The notes under the pieces: model-generated
What the model was told of the DNA's origin: nothing
What the model saw: only the letters and a program-made list of their open reading frames with translations
The model's database searches: none
DNA from: Entonaema liquescens
Taxonomy: Eukaryota > Ascomycota > Sordariomycetes > Xylariales > Xylariaceae
DNA: 64,000 bases
Direction of reading: 5' to 3'
Assembly (NCBI GenBank): GCA_902805475.1
Contig: CADCSX010000023.1
Coordinates: forward strand, 682,001-746,000
Translations under genes and position numbers: made by a program
Shown: positions 10,639 to 23,738 of the stretch, one piece after another
Layout: every line of letters starts with the position of its first letter
How positions within the stretch are numbered: the stretch's first letter is position 1

Positions 10639-13600
10639 GCCGAGAGAATTAGTGGCTCTAAAAACGTGGAAAACTAACGAAGGACCAGATGTTGAACAAA
10701 AATAAACAAAATTTAATCAGACAATGCAGAACGTTAATCCGGTGAGCGTTGCGGAGGAATACGATGGGTAGCCCTAGCGAAACTCTACGTTTTATTTAGG
10801 GCGGAATAATGGCGAAGGTATGTGTGTGAAAGGTATGGGCGAAAGAGACAAGTACGGATTTAGCTAGGGTCGATATGTTTAGTAAAAGTTAGAATAGAGT
10901 TGGTAAATTTCAGTACCCGATGCAAGGCCCTGGCTGTACAATCGGAAAGGTCCTATACACAAGTGGTGAAGAGAAGCGAACGATGAGGTATGATCAAAGG
11001 ATAAGTCGAACCATTATTGGGAGGTTACGACAAAAGGGTTCGCAAGTCCAAGGCGTCTTTACGCAGAACAAATGAACAAAGCGAAGGCACGAGAAGGGCG
11101 GTCCAGAATTTAATAAACTGGGGACAAGCTCCAGACCCGATACAGATCTTCAAGCTTCGGGGGTGGCTCGTTACTCGAACTAGTATCGTGACGCGCAACT
11201 TGTATAGTGTGTATAGTGCGTACTGCACAATGCGGTAATGTATAATTCAAGATATATACGGATGTATATACGGAAGCGGATATGTCCACATCAGTGCAAA
11301 TTCACAAATGGTGCAAATGGCGACAAGCGGGTGGGCCACATCTGACATAGATACACACCCAACACCAGACGAGGAGGGATGAAAGGGTGATAACGGGCCG
11401 ATGTAAGATGCTTGCTGTTTAGCAGAGTTGGATTAACATGTCGCTTGGGATTGGACGTCGACAGAACTACCGACAGACGGACTTCATATGGATAACGTGC
11501 AATGAACAACGAGCAGAGCAAGGTTGCTCATGAAGTGCGACCCTTCGGTGGCCAGCCAGAACAGCCAGGCCAGCCAAGGAGTCGGAAGGGCGACACCACC
11601 CCCCTTCTATTTTTTTTTTCTTATCTCGTTGGGGAGAGAGGGGGGTGGTTGACTCCACCGTCCACCGTCTACCGTTCGAAGAGGGTTAGAAGGGGGCAGA
11701 GGAAAATTTAGAAAAGGACCTGGCGATTATGGGCGATCCAGACCTCAATCAAGAGGGTCCCAAAGTCAGGTTGGGTGGAGCGGCAAGGAATACTAATGGC
11801 TCGTAATGTTGTGTCCTGACGTCGACGTTGGTACCGTACGTAGAACCAAGTAGGCAGTAAAAAGTACGGTATAAAGTGGGACAGGACGATGCTGTAAGAA
11901 CTGAAATGCACGGATTGTTGTGTTTCCCAGTCATCCAAGCATCCAAGCATCCAAGCTTCCCAGCTTCCATGCATTTACCATTTATCAATCATCTTGTCAT
12001 CTTGTCATCTTGGACATCTTAGCTGCGATGTGGATCAGTGGATCATGTCTGCTTCCTTTTAAACTAAGCCAAGCATGAGCTCTGCCCAGCATGTTTATAA
12101 TTCTGCAGACAGATTGGCCGATCCAGTCCTTGGCTCCTGTGCTTATAGATTAAGAATAGACAACCTCCCGGTAGTGAAACAGGGCACGGCAGAGCCGCAG
12201 GGGCAGCATTCTGCACAGAGCTGCAGAGGTGCAGAAGGGGGAGGGGAATTTGGAAATTTGCTGTAAATTTCACATGCGCGGGATGGGTGCCTCAAATGCC
12301 GTTTTGGATGATTGGGGCGGTTCGTGATTCGTGGGAGCCACTATAAAAGCCATAATGGGAAATGTCAAAGAAGAAAGAGGGAAAAGAAAAAAAAAAAAGC
12401 TTATGACGCCTCTGCGGCTGTCAACGGCTCCAGCGGGACGAGTATTTGCAACTGCTACCTTAACCCGCCTGCCAAGTCCGATTTCGTGCCTTCCTTTCTA
12501 CCTACCCGCTCTATGAATTTGCTAGCTGCGCTTAATAAAGTTTTTTTTTTCTTCTTTCATGTGTGTGAGAATATTTTCTCTTCCTTCCTTCCCTCTCCTT
12601 TCTTTTATTTTCCATGCTCGGTACCTCCTTTAGCCCACGGCTACCACGACTAAAAAGACCGGAATACCACATCAGGATTAGTGTTAGATTAGTGCTGATC
12701 ATTCTCAAAGAGCGTACATACGAGAGATCCATTTATTCTTTCCCAAACGTTTCCATTTGACTAGAACTAGTTACATAGATACATAGATACATACGTAAAT
12801 ATATACGTACCACGCATATCTAGGTAAGGTACCATGTATCCCCAGTGTAGTACAATATTAGTAAATGTAGCAATATAGTCTGCGTATCTCCAAGCTGATC
12901 GCTGATAAGGATACCTAGTTCTGTTTATATAGCGTCAATTGATGCTCGATGATATCACAACAAGAACTCGTTCCAAGCAATTCTCTCTCCCCCCAACTTA
13001 CCATCTGCGGCACCGCCCCCCTACTAAAACTACCCGTCTTTCCTTACTCGTATTCCGTGATCGTAACTCATACATACTACTTTACATAGCCGGTTAAGCA
13101 TACGCAAGTAATTGATCTCCTCTCCGTGTGGTTGGGTTGTATACAGCTTTTTCGATCCTACGGACATGACAAACATTTATTCGGCCTGTTCAACCGTGGC
13201 TGCTTATGGTGGTGATAGTGGTGATACTGAGGTCCGATCATTTCCTCAGATGTCTTAGGTCGTGGAGCGATATATTAGACACGACACTTAGATAGATCAC
13301 TCTGATCACTTCTGATCACCTTGATCATCCTACATTGTCTCTCTACCTTGTCAATTTGTCTACTTAGATGTCCACATACATTGTCTACACCCGGTTCCGC
13401 GACCACCCTTGTGCTCCGGGATCCTGCGATGTCAATCAGCCGCCAAGTGCATCGCAACCTGTGCGACCTGCATAACATCGTGTGCTATAGAGATGATTGA
13501 CTTAATCCCTGCATTGTGCATAATCGGCTTGCGCCGCCCAGTCGGTCGACGCCAATCGAGTCACGCTACACCGCGGCCGATCACTACCGACGGATGTAGC

Positions 13601-15000
13601 GCAATAGCTAGACCCGGAGCTTCACAACATTGCTCAATCGGCGCTACGTCTGTAGTGTAGTGTCCACGATGCGATCGTTTTCTGGAGTAGACCTTAGAAT
13701 TTCTTAGCACCAGCGAAGTCTCCATCTCTCTTAGTCCAGCCGTCCAGCCACCTTAAGCTCTCTCTCTCTCTAGCATCTTGCGGTGTCTGTGCGGACTGGG
13801 CAAACTCCACCGTCTAGACCTCGTGGACCCTACTTCCGAGTCAGACTGTTGGTTTTTGTTTCGCGTTACTGTTTTTAGACCCGTAACCGGATCAGCTCTC
13901 AACCTAGGCGTTAGACTGGGATCTTGCCCAACGGCACCAGGGTTTGCCTCTCGACTTATCTTGGGCTGAAATAACGTCAGGTCTTGCGAAGCCGACGAGA
14001 AAAAAAAAGCAAGACCCCATTGACCATATCTCATCAAATCTCGTCGCCCCGGAACCTATTGCATTGCCACATCACCAGCACTTCGTTGTTGCCCAGTTCG
14101 TCACCTCTTCCTGCCCCTGTCTGTCCCTTGGATTTGAGGAAATTGGTATAATATGCGGGAGTACGCTTACCGGAGAGCTTCGTCTCCGCCTCATCCACTA
14201 TCCTATTGACGGGTAAGGTGCCCAAGCGGACACACCAATACTTCTTCTGTTGATATTGTCACATCCCCATTGGATGAACCTTTCCGTGAAGAAGAATGTC
14301 TCCTTGTGTGTGCTTTGTTCAAAGCGCGTTGAGAACGCCCAGCAACCTTGGTTGGTCATAACCCCGGCACTACCCTGCGTCTATCTAGTTAAACCCAAGA
14401 TGCTAATCCGCGAAGTCCAACACGTGGGATGAGTGTCAATACCTATAGAAGCCACTTTCCACGGCACAGCATACTACTGGCCCCCAAGCTGTAGGACTCC
14501 ACCCGACGAGACCGGAAAAAATTTAACAGGGGCGCGTTTTGACATTGGTGCGGTCTGCGCGAGTGCTGAGTGTCCATAATCAGCTATCATAATAAACTGT
14601 CAATGCCGTTGCAGGTGATAGCTCGACAGCCAAAATAGTTGAAGGAACGACACTTTCCGGTAGCTTTAGACGAGAATATTCTAACGCTTCGAGGATCGAC
14701 AACGCGCAGCATTTGGGCAATACCTACCTAGGTAGTTATCTAGCTGTGGTGCCGGATCCAGGAATGAAGTTGAGTGACGAAAGGTAGCAACGTGGTAACC
14801 TAGGGTGTATGAGTAGGGCACACAAAAGGCACCCCTCCCTAGCAGAAACTCTAGGCACGCTGCAAGTCATTCTTGGCTCTTATGGCAAATGCAATTCCCG
14901 GCGAGAAGTTTCCTGCGAATTGTAATATTCGGTTGCCGTACCTGACTCGCATCGACAAGTGAATATTGCCAGCATACCACCAGAATTGACATGAAACCTG
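10639..15000. other. gene desert, part 1
   Basis: No protein-like frame was found on either strand. The near part (10639-11050) should contain the Prm10-like gene's promoter. There are poly-A and poly-T stretches near 11610, 12385 and 12540, a CATA run near 12772-12800, and small tandem repeats near 11930-12020. Base composition is ordinary, unlike the AT block further right. No RNA gene was recognised. Confidence 0.45.
11932..12020. repeat. two short 8-bp tandem repeats
   Basis: CATCCAAG is repeated three times from 11932. CATCTTGT is repeated from about 11990 to 12015. Both have the look of slippage repeats, and they sit next to each other in non-coding sequence. Confidence 0.7.
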
Positions 15001-18000
15001 TGCTCAACGTTACTCTACCGAGGCGAAATGACGAGCCTAACAACCAAACGGAATGGGAAACTGGATGCGGTGTTTGTCACGGTAGTAATTCTACGAAGAT
15101 CTCTATGCGAGATCATTCTTGCCACGTATATCGTAGCTCGCCACTGCTTCCTTCTTCAATGCCCCTGAGCGTATGTAGGTAGTCAAGAATAAATTGGGTT
15201 TCCAGCTGCATATGGATAATTCTCGAATCGCACAAAATGAGGATCACGAAAGATTGGTTGCGCATCCGGGCGTGTGCCTCGAGGTGCTTCACGGACCAAG
15301 TTGATCGGAAGTAGTCGCCGTCGTAGGGAAGCAACCCTATGTAACAGTACCGTACAACTATTAACCGGGGATATAGGAACACAGAACCAAGGATATCCGC
15401 GGCCTGGATGGGTTATAGAAGAAGGACTATAGATAAGACCAACGCCGGTTAACGCGATGATGGCGAGAGAGAATAGTACACCTTCATTATGGCGGAAAAC
15501 TCACTACGCTCACTCTGTTGTGTCACCGCCACTTCACACAAATAAACGAACCGTAGATAAGATGAGCCAATGCTCAAAAGAACCACAGGCGGGCCTAGAC
15601 TATTGAGTGCTACCCTCTGTTGTTGCGAGATGGGAGGGGCTTTGGGTGGTAGCCGTGGACGAGCAATAGAGATAAGCACATGTCTTTAGTTTTAGACATA
15701 GTAAAAACCACTTAACTTTAATATATACATAGTTATAGAATACCCATTGTCACCGATGTAGGGATTTGCCATTGGTATTTGGATTTTGTCGACCCGTCTT
15801 CTAACAATCTGGTTAAACCGTCCCATATATCAACATACGGATCTCGTAGATCGGACTGCTTACATGTATGTAGTAAGGTACTCGGCATTTCGAATTCAAC
15901 AATGCGACGGTGACATATCTTCACGATACTAACGTAACCTTCGCAAATTATAGTAGGGTAAGATTCCATGCGCCAATTTCGACCATAGGTGCATCTCAAG
16001 ACATGGGACAGCTATTGTCATATATCTCAGTTTATGTGAGAACTCTATTGCTCCTGATAATGGATTTCTCGAAAGCCCAATCCCACGTTGTTGGTGAGAT
16101 AATTCGGAGATCTTCCAGTAAAAGGAGTAAACTCTGTACCTATCACCCGTCCCAACATAAACACGTTGATTTAAATGCCGGAACCAAAGTTCTTACATGT
16201 CTTTACGATCAACCCAATTGGGATACGTGTAAAACTTGCTCGACAATTTGATCGATAGCCTGCTACCGCTGGTAGAGGAAATGATTTCCCCATCAGCTAT
16301 GTTCAAACTCACTAATATATTGCGACAAATGACAACTACCTTAGTGACTTCCCCTTGGGAGAACGAAATGGAGAAGAGTCAAGTGACGGTTAGTTACTCC
16401 AAATCATATCAATCGGTTGTCATAGCGCCAAGTAGAGTAAAATGGTGTAAGCCGCTCTATATTTTAAAAAATCTTGCTTAACCTATATTTAGAACAATTG
16501 TCTGGTGAGAACCGAAAGGGGGAGATTACGAGATGTGGGTTGAGAGAAAACTTTGCCTTCATGCTGATCCAAGCTGTTAGCCTCAGGGGCTATTGAGGTG
16601 GTATCTTTGTTCCTCCCATTTCAACCCCATCAGACGAAGTATGAGAAGTCCTAAAGAATAGTTGCCTCGGTTCTTCAACTTTTGATAGCCATATAGTCTC
16701 TCCAAGAGTATATTAGCTGACGTATAACACTCTGCAGCCAAGAGTTTTAGTAGCCCATTGCGTTCAGCTATAAGAGGCTTAATCGTACCACTCGAAGCGA
16801 AAGGTTAAATATATTACCTCAAATTGAAGGTAGATTGAGACAGACTAGAAATTCATTCTTTTCAATGGCCTCTCCAACCGTGCTAGTCCCACTTCCACAA
16901 CAAGTGTAACAAAGTCTTGAAGTTGGTTGGGGACTCCTCAGGTAACTACCGGTGGCATGGTGACACTGAAGAGGAATTGTCGAATTAGATTAGTACCTAG
17001 TGTAGTATCTCTTAGCTTATTTGTTTGATTCAAAGATCTAGAAAATAGGTGGACACTACTGCTGCATGGTAAATCCTCTTTCACGAGATGTGCAATCATT
17101 ACGGTGCTTACCACTCTCCCTCATACACACATCCTAGCGAGTTAATAACACTTTTAGAGACGAAAGAATATGATATCAAAACCAGAACTTACTATTTACT
17201 ACACTACCGATTTTGCATGGGAGCCCGCCAGAGGCTAGGCGGGGAGCTTCACTCTAATACCCCTAAGCGATAGGTTTCAACTTATAAACACCCCTCGATA
17301 TGAGCATTAGGTATGTGATTTCCTACATGGCACCCAAATTCTATGAAAACGGCAAATAGAAGGGGATGGCTCGTTAGATGATAACTAGGCAGTAGCAGGT
17401 ATATAAGTTGTTTCGAGCTAAAAGGAGCAACATATATGACTGAGTTTTGCTTAAACGTTTGCGTATTCGATTTCGCTATCGTCCACGTTTAAACAATTCC
17501 CACTATTTATTACCTCTAAGGGGCCTCTACTAATACCACAACTTAGTCCATTGCAAAGTTGTATCTATGCACTTACTGCCGGTGGATTACTACCCCTGGA
17601 GAGCCCGTCCACATGCGCCCACATGCTCAGGCGAGAGAGAGGCCCTGACCATTTGGTCCCTGAGATGCTAAATATATCTTATCTTCAGCTTAATAAACAA
17701 GAAAAAGTAGAAGGTTCCCTCTGGAAATAAAAAATATGTCACTCACATTCTTTATCTATCCATCTGCCTGAATAGTGCTGAAACACTTCGTAGATTATTG
17801 GCTTTCAGTTGAACTAGCCCGAGATTCCTGATTGCTATATTGGCACTTATTCACATCGTTGCTGTAATAGGTACTTGAACCAACTAGCCCAATAGCTCAC
17901 TTCTCCTGAGCTCAAATGATCCTTTTTTCAAATTTGTGTTGTCATTTGTTTAGGTACTCCAGGCCCCAATTGACATTATAAAGACAACAATCCATCCCAA

Positions 18001-20483
18001 CCCGATAACAAGCTTAAGACTTAGGACAGCGCAATACTTTACCAGCTAACTATTTTAATTTGCTATCCATACATATGATGCTTACGATCGAGACATATGG
18101 GCTGCTGCCTACGATGAGGAGGACAACTACTTCGTTATCCCTCAAGGAACTTTAGCTAACCATGAGGGCCTACGGCTATACCTACAAGGCTGCTGACGGT
18201 GACCCCTCGTTGCTAATCTCCCTATGGACCTGATACTAACATTCATGACGGACTCAAGTCCTTCAGATCCATAAACTATGCCAATATAGGTAGCTCCTCA
18301 AGTACGACGTGTGTGAGCGTTTGGGAGACAACTATTGGATCGCTACACCACCAAAAGGTAGAACGATGTCAACTCGAGGGGTTGATGTTGCTATTTCTAC
18401 CTAAGTACAAGAACCCGGGCACGGACGGTACCGTGATACCTAACGTGAATTATTAAGAAATATGAGATCGCTTATTAGTAGAGCAATGTATTCGTAGTTT
18501 ATTATACTATATTGTAGCTACCTGGATATGTTAGATAGTTTCACACGCCTACCATACGTAAACTATTCCATCAGCATATAGCTAGCCATATGACCAGAGA
18601 CAATGAACTCCGGTCTTGTTACTAATCTAGTCCCCATGCCATGCGCGCGTGCAGTAGAACCAGCATGAGAGAAGATTTATAAGTAGTATCCAGTTAGAAA
18701 CCGTGAAATAAGATAACTGTTGGAATAGAAGCCACTATGAGACTAGTGAAAGTTTGGCTGCTTAGGTATATAGCCAGATGTCATGTGCCCTGAATGTCTC
18801 AATGATTTAGGGTCCCTACGTCGACAATTCACTATCATCACACATCGAACCTGATGTCGTTCGCGAAACCCGAAGCTTCCGGAACTCATGGCACGTAGAA
18901 TGTCACTAAAACAATCTCCGCGTGAGTCTTATGATTCGGGTCCTTTGCTTCACTTTAGGTATACCTATTGGTGACCTGTCTTTATCTACGTCGGTGCGTT
19001 TACTTGTAGGTATGCTGATCGTTCGCTCTCGCTCCAAAGTCCGGAGGACGAGACACTCGAGAAGTTTCTATATAGATAATAGATAGCTAATAAATTCTAG
19101 TAACAACTGAGTTGACGACATAATCAATCAAGGGGTTGCATAGGGAGCCTCAAACTGTGTGTCGGATTGTATATTACTGCAGCGATGTTACATACTATGG
19201 GGCACTGGCGACCATAGAGGGATACGGTGGATTTGAGAGTGTGTAGCAGCTTGTTGATTGAGGTACTGTAGCAACTATTTTACGAATGGTAGAGAGAGAT
19301 TACCTTATATAGGACAGCTGGGTAGGCAGTACGAAGAGTCCAGTCTCACGGCCCGATCTGTAACAATTGTGCAGTGACCTAACTAGTCATCATCAATGGC
19401 ATCTTTCAGTATTTTTCTGGCTATAAATCGTCATTAATTTCTTTCGACGGACCTTGTGTTGTATTATAAGCTATTAAGCGGCAGGATACATGGTGTAGAG
19501 TTATGAATGTGTCTCTGAATATCACTTGGTGAAACTTGAGATAGCGTAAGAAATGATTGTTTATTCTTACTTGGATATGCAAATCTCTGTTGCTTGCATG
19601 TGTTGTACAGGTATGCCCTTTTGGGAATCGATAGTTAATGTCTATCTGAACTACATAATAAGCCATACGCCTACATGATAATTACCGCTTACATATTGGG
19701 TGTAGGGCGAATTAATTATGTTACCATCGAGCCTTTCCCTACGCTCAGGACTGTCTAACATGACCCAAGACCCTAATTTCCCTATACGCAGTAGCATGTG
19801 AATTTTAACCTTGGGTGGTTGCGCTAGGGCTTAGTTCGTACGTATCTCTTCGTGTTTATACCACACAGGGGTAGCAACGGTCACACAGTTCTTCCAAGTT
19901 TGAGGATACGCAAGGGAAGTGAATACAAACAATTGAGAATAACGGACAAAGACTAGACTAAACCGTGTTGTAGTCGTAGGAAGATTGGCTACTTATTCAT
20001 CTGCCTGATGTTTTAGTATGACACGAATCATCGTATTGGGTAGGTACCTATGTAAGCGGAAGGGTAGGAAGTAACTGCTTCTACTAAAGTTCAAGTAGTA
20101 TCGCATTGGCTTTGGGTTAGAGAACGTATTGATTACGAGGAAAACCTCGAAGTGAGAAACACACTGGGACTGGACTATGAGGATTCTCATAGCGGAAAGG
20201 GATTTAATACGTGGCGGAGGATTTCACAGTCGGAAGGACGACAAGCTAAGATTCCTACGGGGACCACCGGAAAGTTAGAAAAGTCAACGGAGGGGATATA
20301 GACGCGTAATTTGTGGTTTTAAAGTCCGGGGGAAACGTGTTGATGAAGAGGTAATTCTGACACCTTAATGTGAGCGCCCTAGACGAGATATACAAATTAG
20401 AGGAGCACTCGTTGGCTTCGACGGCAATTAAGTAGGAACACTGCTGTAGAAATTCCGTAGTGATTGAGGCGTTGGACATATAA
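15001..20483. other. gene desert, part 2
   Basis: No gene could be supported. AT content rises gradually but shows none of the extreme cytosine loss of the block at 20.6 kb. All open frames are short, lack family resemblance and are broken by stops of every kind. An old, fully eroded transposon could lie here (for example around 18060-18420), but I could not match it to a family. Confidence 0.4.
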
Positions 20484-20492
20484 GTCTGAATA
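20484..20492 (+). repeat. left candidate target-site duplication (9 bp)
   Basis: GTCTGAATA directly abuts the left terminal inverted repeat. The copy abutting the right repeat is GTTTGAATA. They differ by a single C/T change, which fits transition decay. Confidence 0.65.
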
Positions 20493-20559
20493 CGGTAACG
20501 TTAAAATCAAAGGTAAATTTTAATAAAATCAAAACCCATCCACTTTTCCACGTGACATA
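20493..20559 (+). repeat. left terminal inverted repeat of the 17.1 kb unit
   Basis: Starts CGGTAACGTTAAAATC. It pairs with the reverse complement of 37540-37604. The first 55 bases match with one mismatch (base 8, G versus C). The match then continues through a CACGTGAYATA segment with a one-base gap. Both arms lie exactly where the base composition changes. Confidence 0.88.
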
Positions 20560-20687
20560 AGCCACGGAAAGCCACCACAGCCACGTAAAAAAGGCCCGTT
20601 CACTCACGTTTCCCCATGTACGTACTCCACTTGCATTATAACGGTAATATATTTTTAAAATTTTTAATTTTTTAAATTTTATAAAAA

Positions 20688-20843
20688 TATAATTACCTAT
20701 AAGCTTTATAAGGAAAATTTTATATGTACCTTAAAATTAATTTAATTTTACATTAATATATAAACCATTATATTATTATAAAAATTCTTATAATTTATAT
20801 TATATAATTTAATTTTATAATTAATTAATATAATTATCGGATT
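20688..20843 (+). repeat. 5' LTR of the copia relic (approximate)
   Basis: About 155 bp, matched in direct orientation by 37011-37166. Shared landmarks are a TTAATTTAATTTTA segment, then CCATTATATTATTATAAAAA, then TTATAATTTATATTATATAA. Differences between the copies are almost all transitions. Ends are set only by where similarity stops. Confidence 0.72.
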
Positions 20844-22439
20844 TTTTTATAATAGCATTTTTACGTTAATTATAAAAAAATAAATTAAATCGTAATAATA
20901 TTATTAATTTAAAATTAAAAACGGAAAATTTTATATGTTAAACAAAAGTATATAAATTTTAATAATTAAATTTTAAAAACATAAAATTTATAAAAATAAA
21001 GTAAAAATAATTAATTTAATAAGTTTATTCAATTAACATATAATCAATAATTAAAAAACAATAATATAAAGATTATAAAAAATAAATAATAAGTAAAAAA
21101 TAATAATAAATCGCTTTATTTAAAAAATAATCGAAATGAAAATAAATAAAAAAAAATAAATAAATTTAACATAAAATTTAAAAAACCGAATAAACATATT
21201 AAAAACTACAATAATATAAATTTTAACTATTGTGGAATTAACCGTAAAACGTTTAAAAAATAAAAAACGTATAACAAACATTTAAAAAATTAATTTAACG
21301 TTAACGTTTATTTAAACTTTTAATAATAAATCGATTTTAAATATATAATTAAAACAATTTTTGGAAATTTTATTAAATATAATTATTTCGAATTTATTTT
21401 AATTTTTTAATTTATAAAAAACTTAAAAGTTAACGTTTAAAAATAAAATTTAATTAATAATTAAAAAAAAGAATAACTTTAATAATAAACGGAAAAAACG
21501 CTTTAAAAAATTAAAAAATAAAATATTTAAGATTACCTTTAATAAATAATTAATAAATAATAAATCCAATAATAAATTATTAAATTTATTAAATTTAAAT
21601 TTATTAAATTTAAAATTATTAAATTTATTAAAATTAATTAAATTTTCGAAATGTATAAAATATATAAAATTAAAATTATTATTAAAATTATTAAAATTAT
21701 TAAATTTATTAAATTTATTAAATTTGTTAAATAATAATTTAAAGTTAAATAATGATTTAAATATTTTCCATAATTAAAAAAAATAAAAAAAAAAATTTAA
21801 AATAATTAAGAAATTAAAAGTAAAAAAAACATTATTAGAATTAATTAATTATGATATTAAATTAAAATAAAAATGTTTTAACTTTTTAATTAATAAAAAT
21901 AATTATTTAAAAAATTAAAGAAATTGGTAAATATATAAAAAAATAATTATATTAATGTTTAAAAAAATTAAATATATTAAAAGAATAAAGTTTATAAATA
22001 TGGATAAATTGAGAATAATTAAAGTTATTATGAAAATATATTGTTATAATTTGTTAAATTTAATTATTGGTATGCGAAAAAGTATGAAAATATTGCGAAT
22101 ATTTAATTGTACATATATTTTAATAAATAAAGTTTATTAAAGAAAACTTTAAAATAAATTTTTAAATAAGAAATATAATAATAAAAACTTTATTTAATAT
22201 AGTTTTAAATGGTAATAAATTATATAAGTTATATAAGAATTAAGGATAAAGTTTAATAACGAATAATAAATTATTATATTTTTAATTAATTATAATAAAA
22301 AAATTAAAAATTAAGTAAAAATTATATAAAAGATTATTCAATTTTATAAATAAATTTTTATAAAAATTATTAATAATTTCGTTAATAAATTTTAATATAA
22401 AAAATTTAATTAAAAAATTAATAATTTAATTTATAATAT

Positions 22440-22600
22440 TTATAAAAATATGAAAAGTAAATTTATAAAGTTGAAATATTTAAAAAATAAATTGGATTAG
22501 GATAAAGAAAAAGGTTTATTATATTTTAAATATAATGAATATAGTTATTATAAAAAAAATTATCCGAAAAATAAAAAGATTAAAAGTTAAAATTATAATT
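22440..22600 (+). pseudogene. copia gag relic with decayed CCHC zinc knuckle
   Basis: In the frame through 22522, codons at 22522, 22531, 22546 and 22561 have the exact spacing of a retroviral-type knuckle, C-x2-C-x4-H-x4-C. All four now read TAT (Tyr): three are the G-to-A product of a Cys codon and one is the C-to-T product of a His codon. The residues around them, YFKYNEYSYYKKNYP, fit a gag knuckle followed by a basic stretch. Both DNA strands were therefore mutated. Confidence 0.7.
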
Positions 22601-23591
22601 ATAATTATTAAATAAATTATATATTATAATTATTAATAAAATTAAATTAATACGTAAATATAAATAATAATATTTTTATAATAATAATAGATAAAGAAAT
22701 TATAACGATAATTATTAAATTATATAATAAAAAATGCTTTTAATAAAATTTAAATTATAAATTTTAAATTTTAAGGAATTTTGGATCGAAATTTTTTTAC
22801 GCGTTTGGAAGTATTATTGAGATAAGTTATTATTATATTATATGTATTGGAGAAATTTTTTTAAATATAAATATAAATATATATATTATAAATATTAAAA
22901 GTAATTTTAAGGAAAGTATAATAATTAATATTTTAAGCAAAAATTACGTTATAAATATTAAAAGTAAATTTATATTAATAATAAAAATAGGAATAATAAA
23001 ATATTTATTATAAAAATTAAATAAAAACATTATAATGGTAATATTAAAATATACTTTTTTGATTTAAGGTTTTTTTATTAAGATTTTTTTAAGAAAGTTT
23101 TTATATTAAATAAATAATTAAATAAATAATTATTATATATATAATATTAATAAAATAATTTTTATAATTATAAATATTTATAAATAAAGATTTTATTTAT
23201 GGTAATATAATAAATTAAAACCAAGATTTGTATTATTTTAATAATAAAGATATATATTAAAGAAAAATATAAATATTAATAATTAAGATTATTTAAAAAT
23301 ATTAAATATATTTAAAACGTTATTAAAATTTATTAATAAAATAAAAAATAAATTAATTTTATAATATTAAAAATTATATTATTTTAATATAAATAAATTA
23401 AAATGGATTATTAATAAATTTATAGGTATAAATGTTAATAAAGAAATAATTAAAAATTTATTTTATTTTATTTATAATTAAATAAAAATTATAAAAATAT
23501 TTTTAAAAAAATTCCGAAAATGAATTTTATATTTGGAAAAAATAACGTAATATAATTTAAAAATATTATAATTTTATTAAGATCTTATAAT

Positions 23592-23738
23592 TGTTATTAT
23601 TAATTATTAAGGAATATCATTATATTACATTACTTTAATAAATAATAAATTTTAAATAATTGGTTATAATAGTTTATAATAAATTTTTATATTTTTAAAT
23701 AGTTAATTAATTAAGAATATATATATAAAGAATTTTAT
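23592..23738 (+). repeat. 5' LTR of the gypsy relic (approximate)
   Basis: Begins TGTTATTA and is about 147 bp. It is matched in direct orientation by 34064-34208, with a 3-bp indel and mostly transition differences. Shared stretches include TTATAATAGTTTATAATAAA and TTAAATAGTTAATTAAT. Confidence 0.75.

Noticed and set aside
18060..18420. Possible old copia fragment (DIWAAAYDEEDNYF)
   Set aside because: The likeness to the start of copia RT is slight, the frame closes quickly and no further motif follows.
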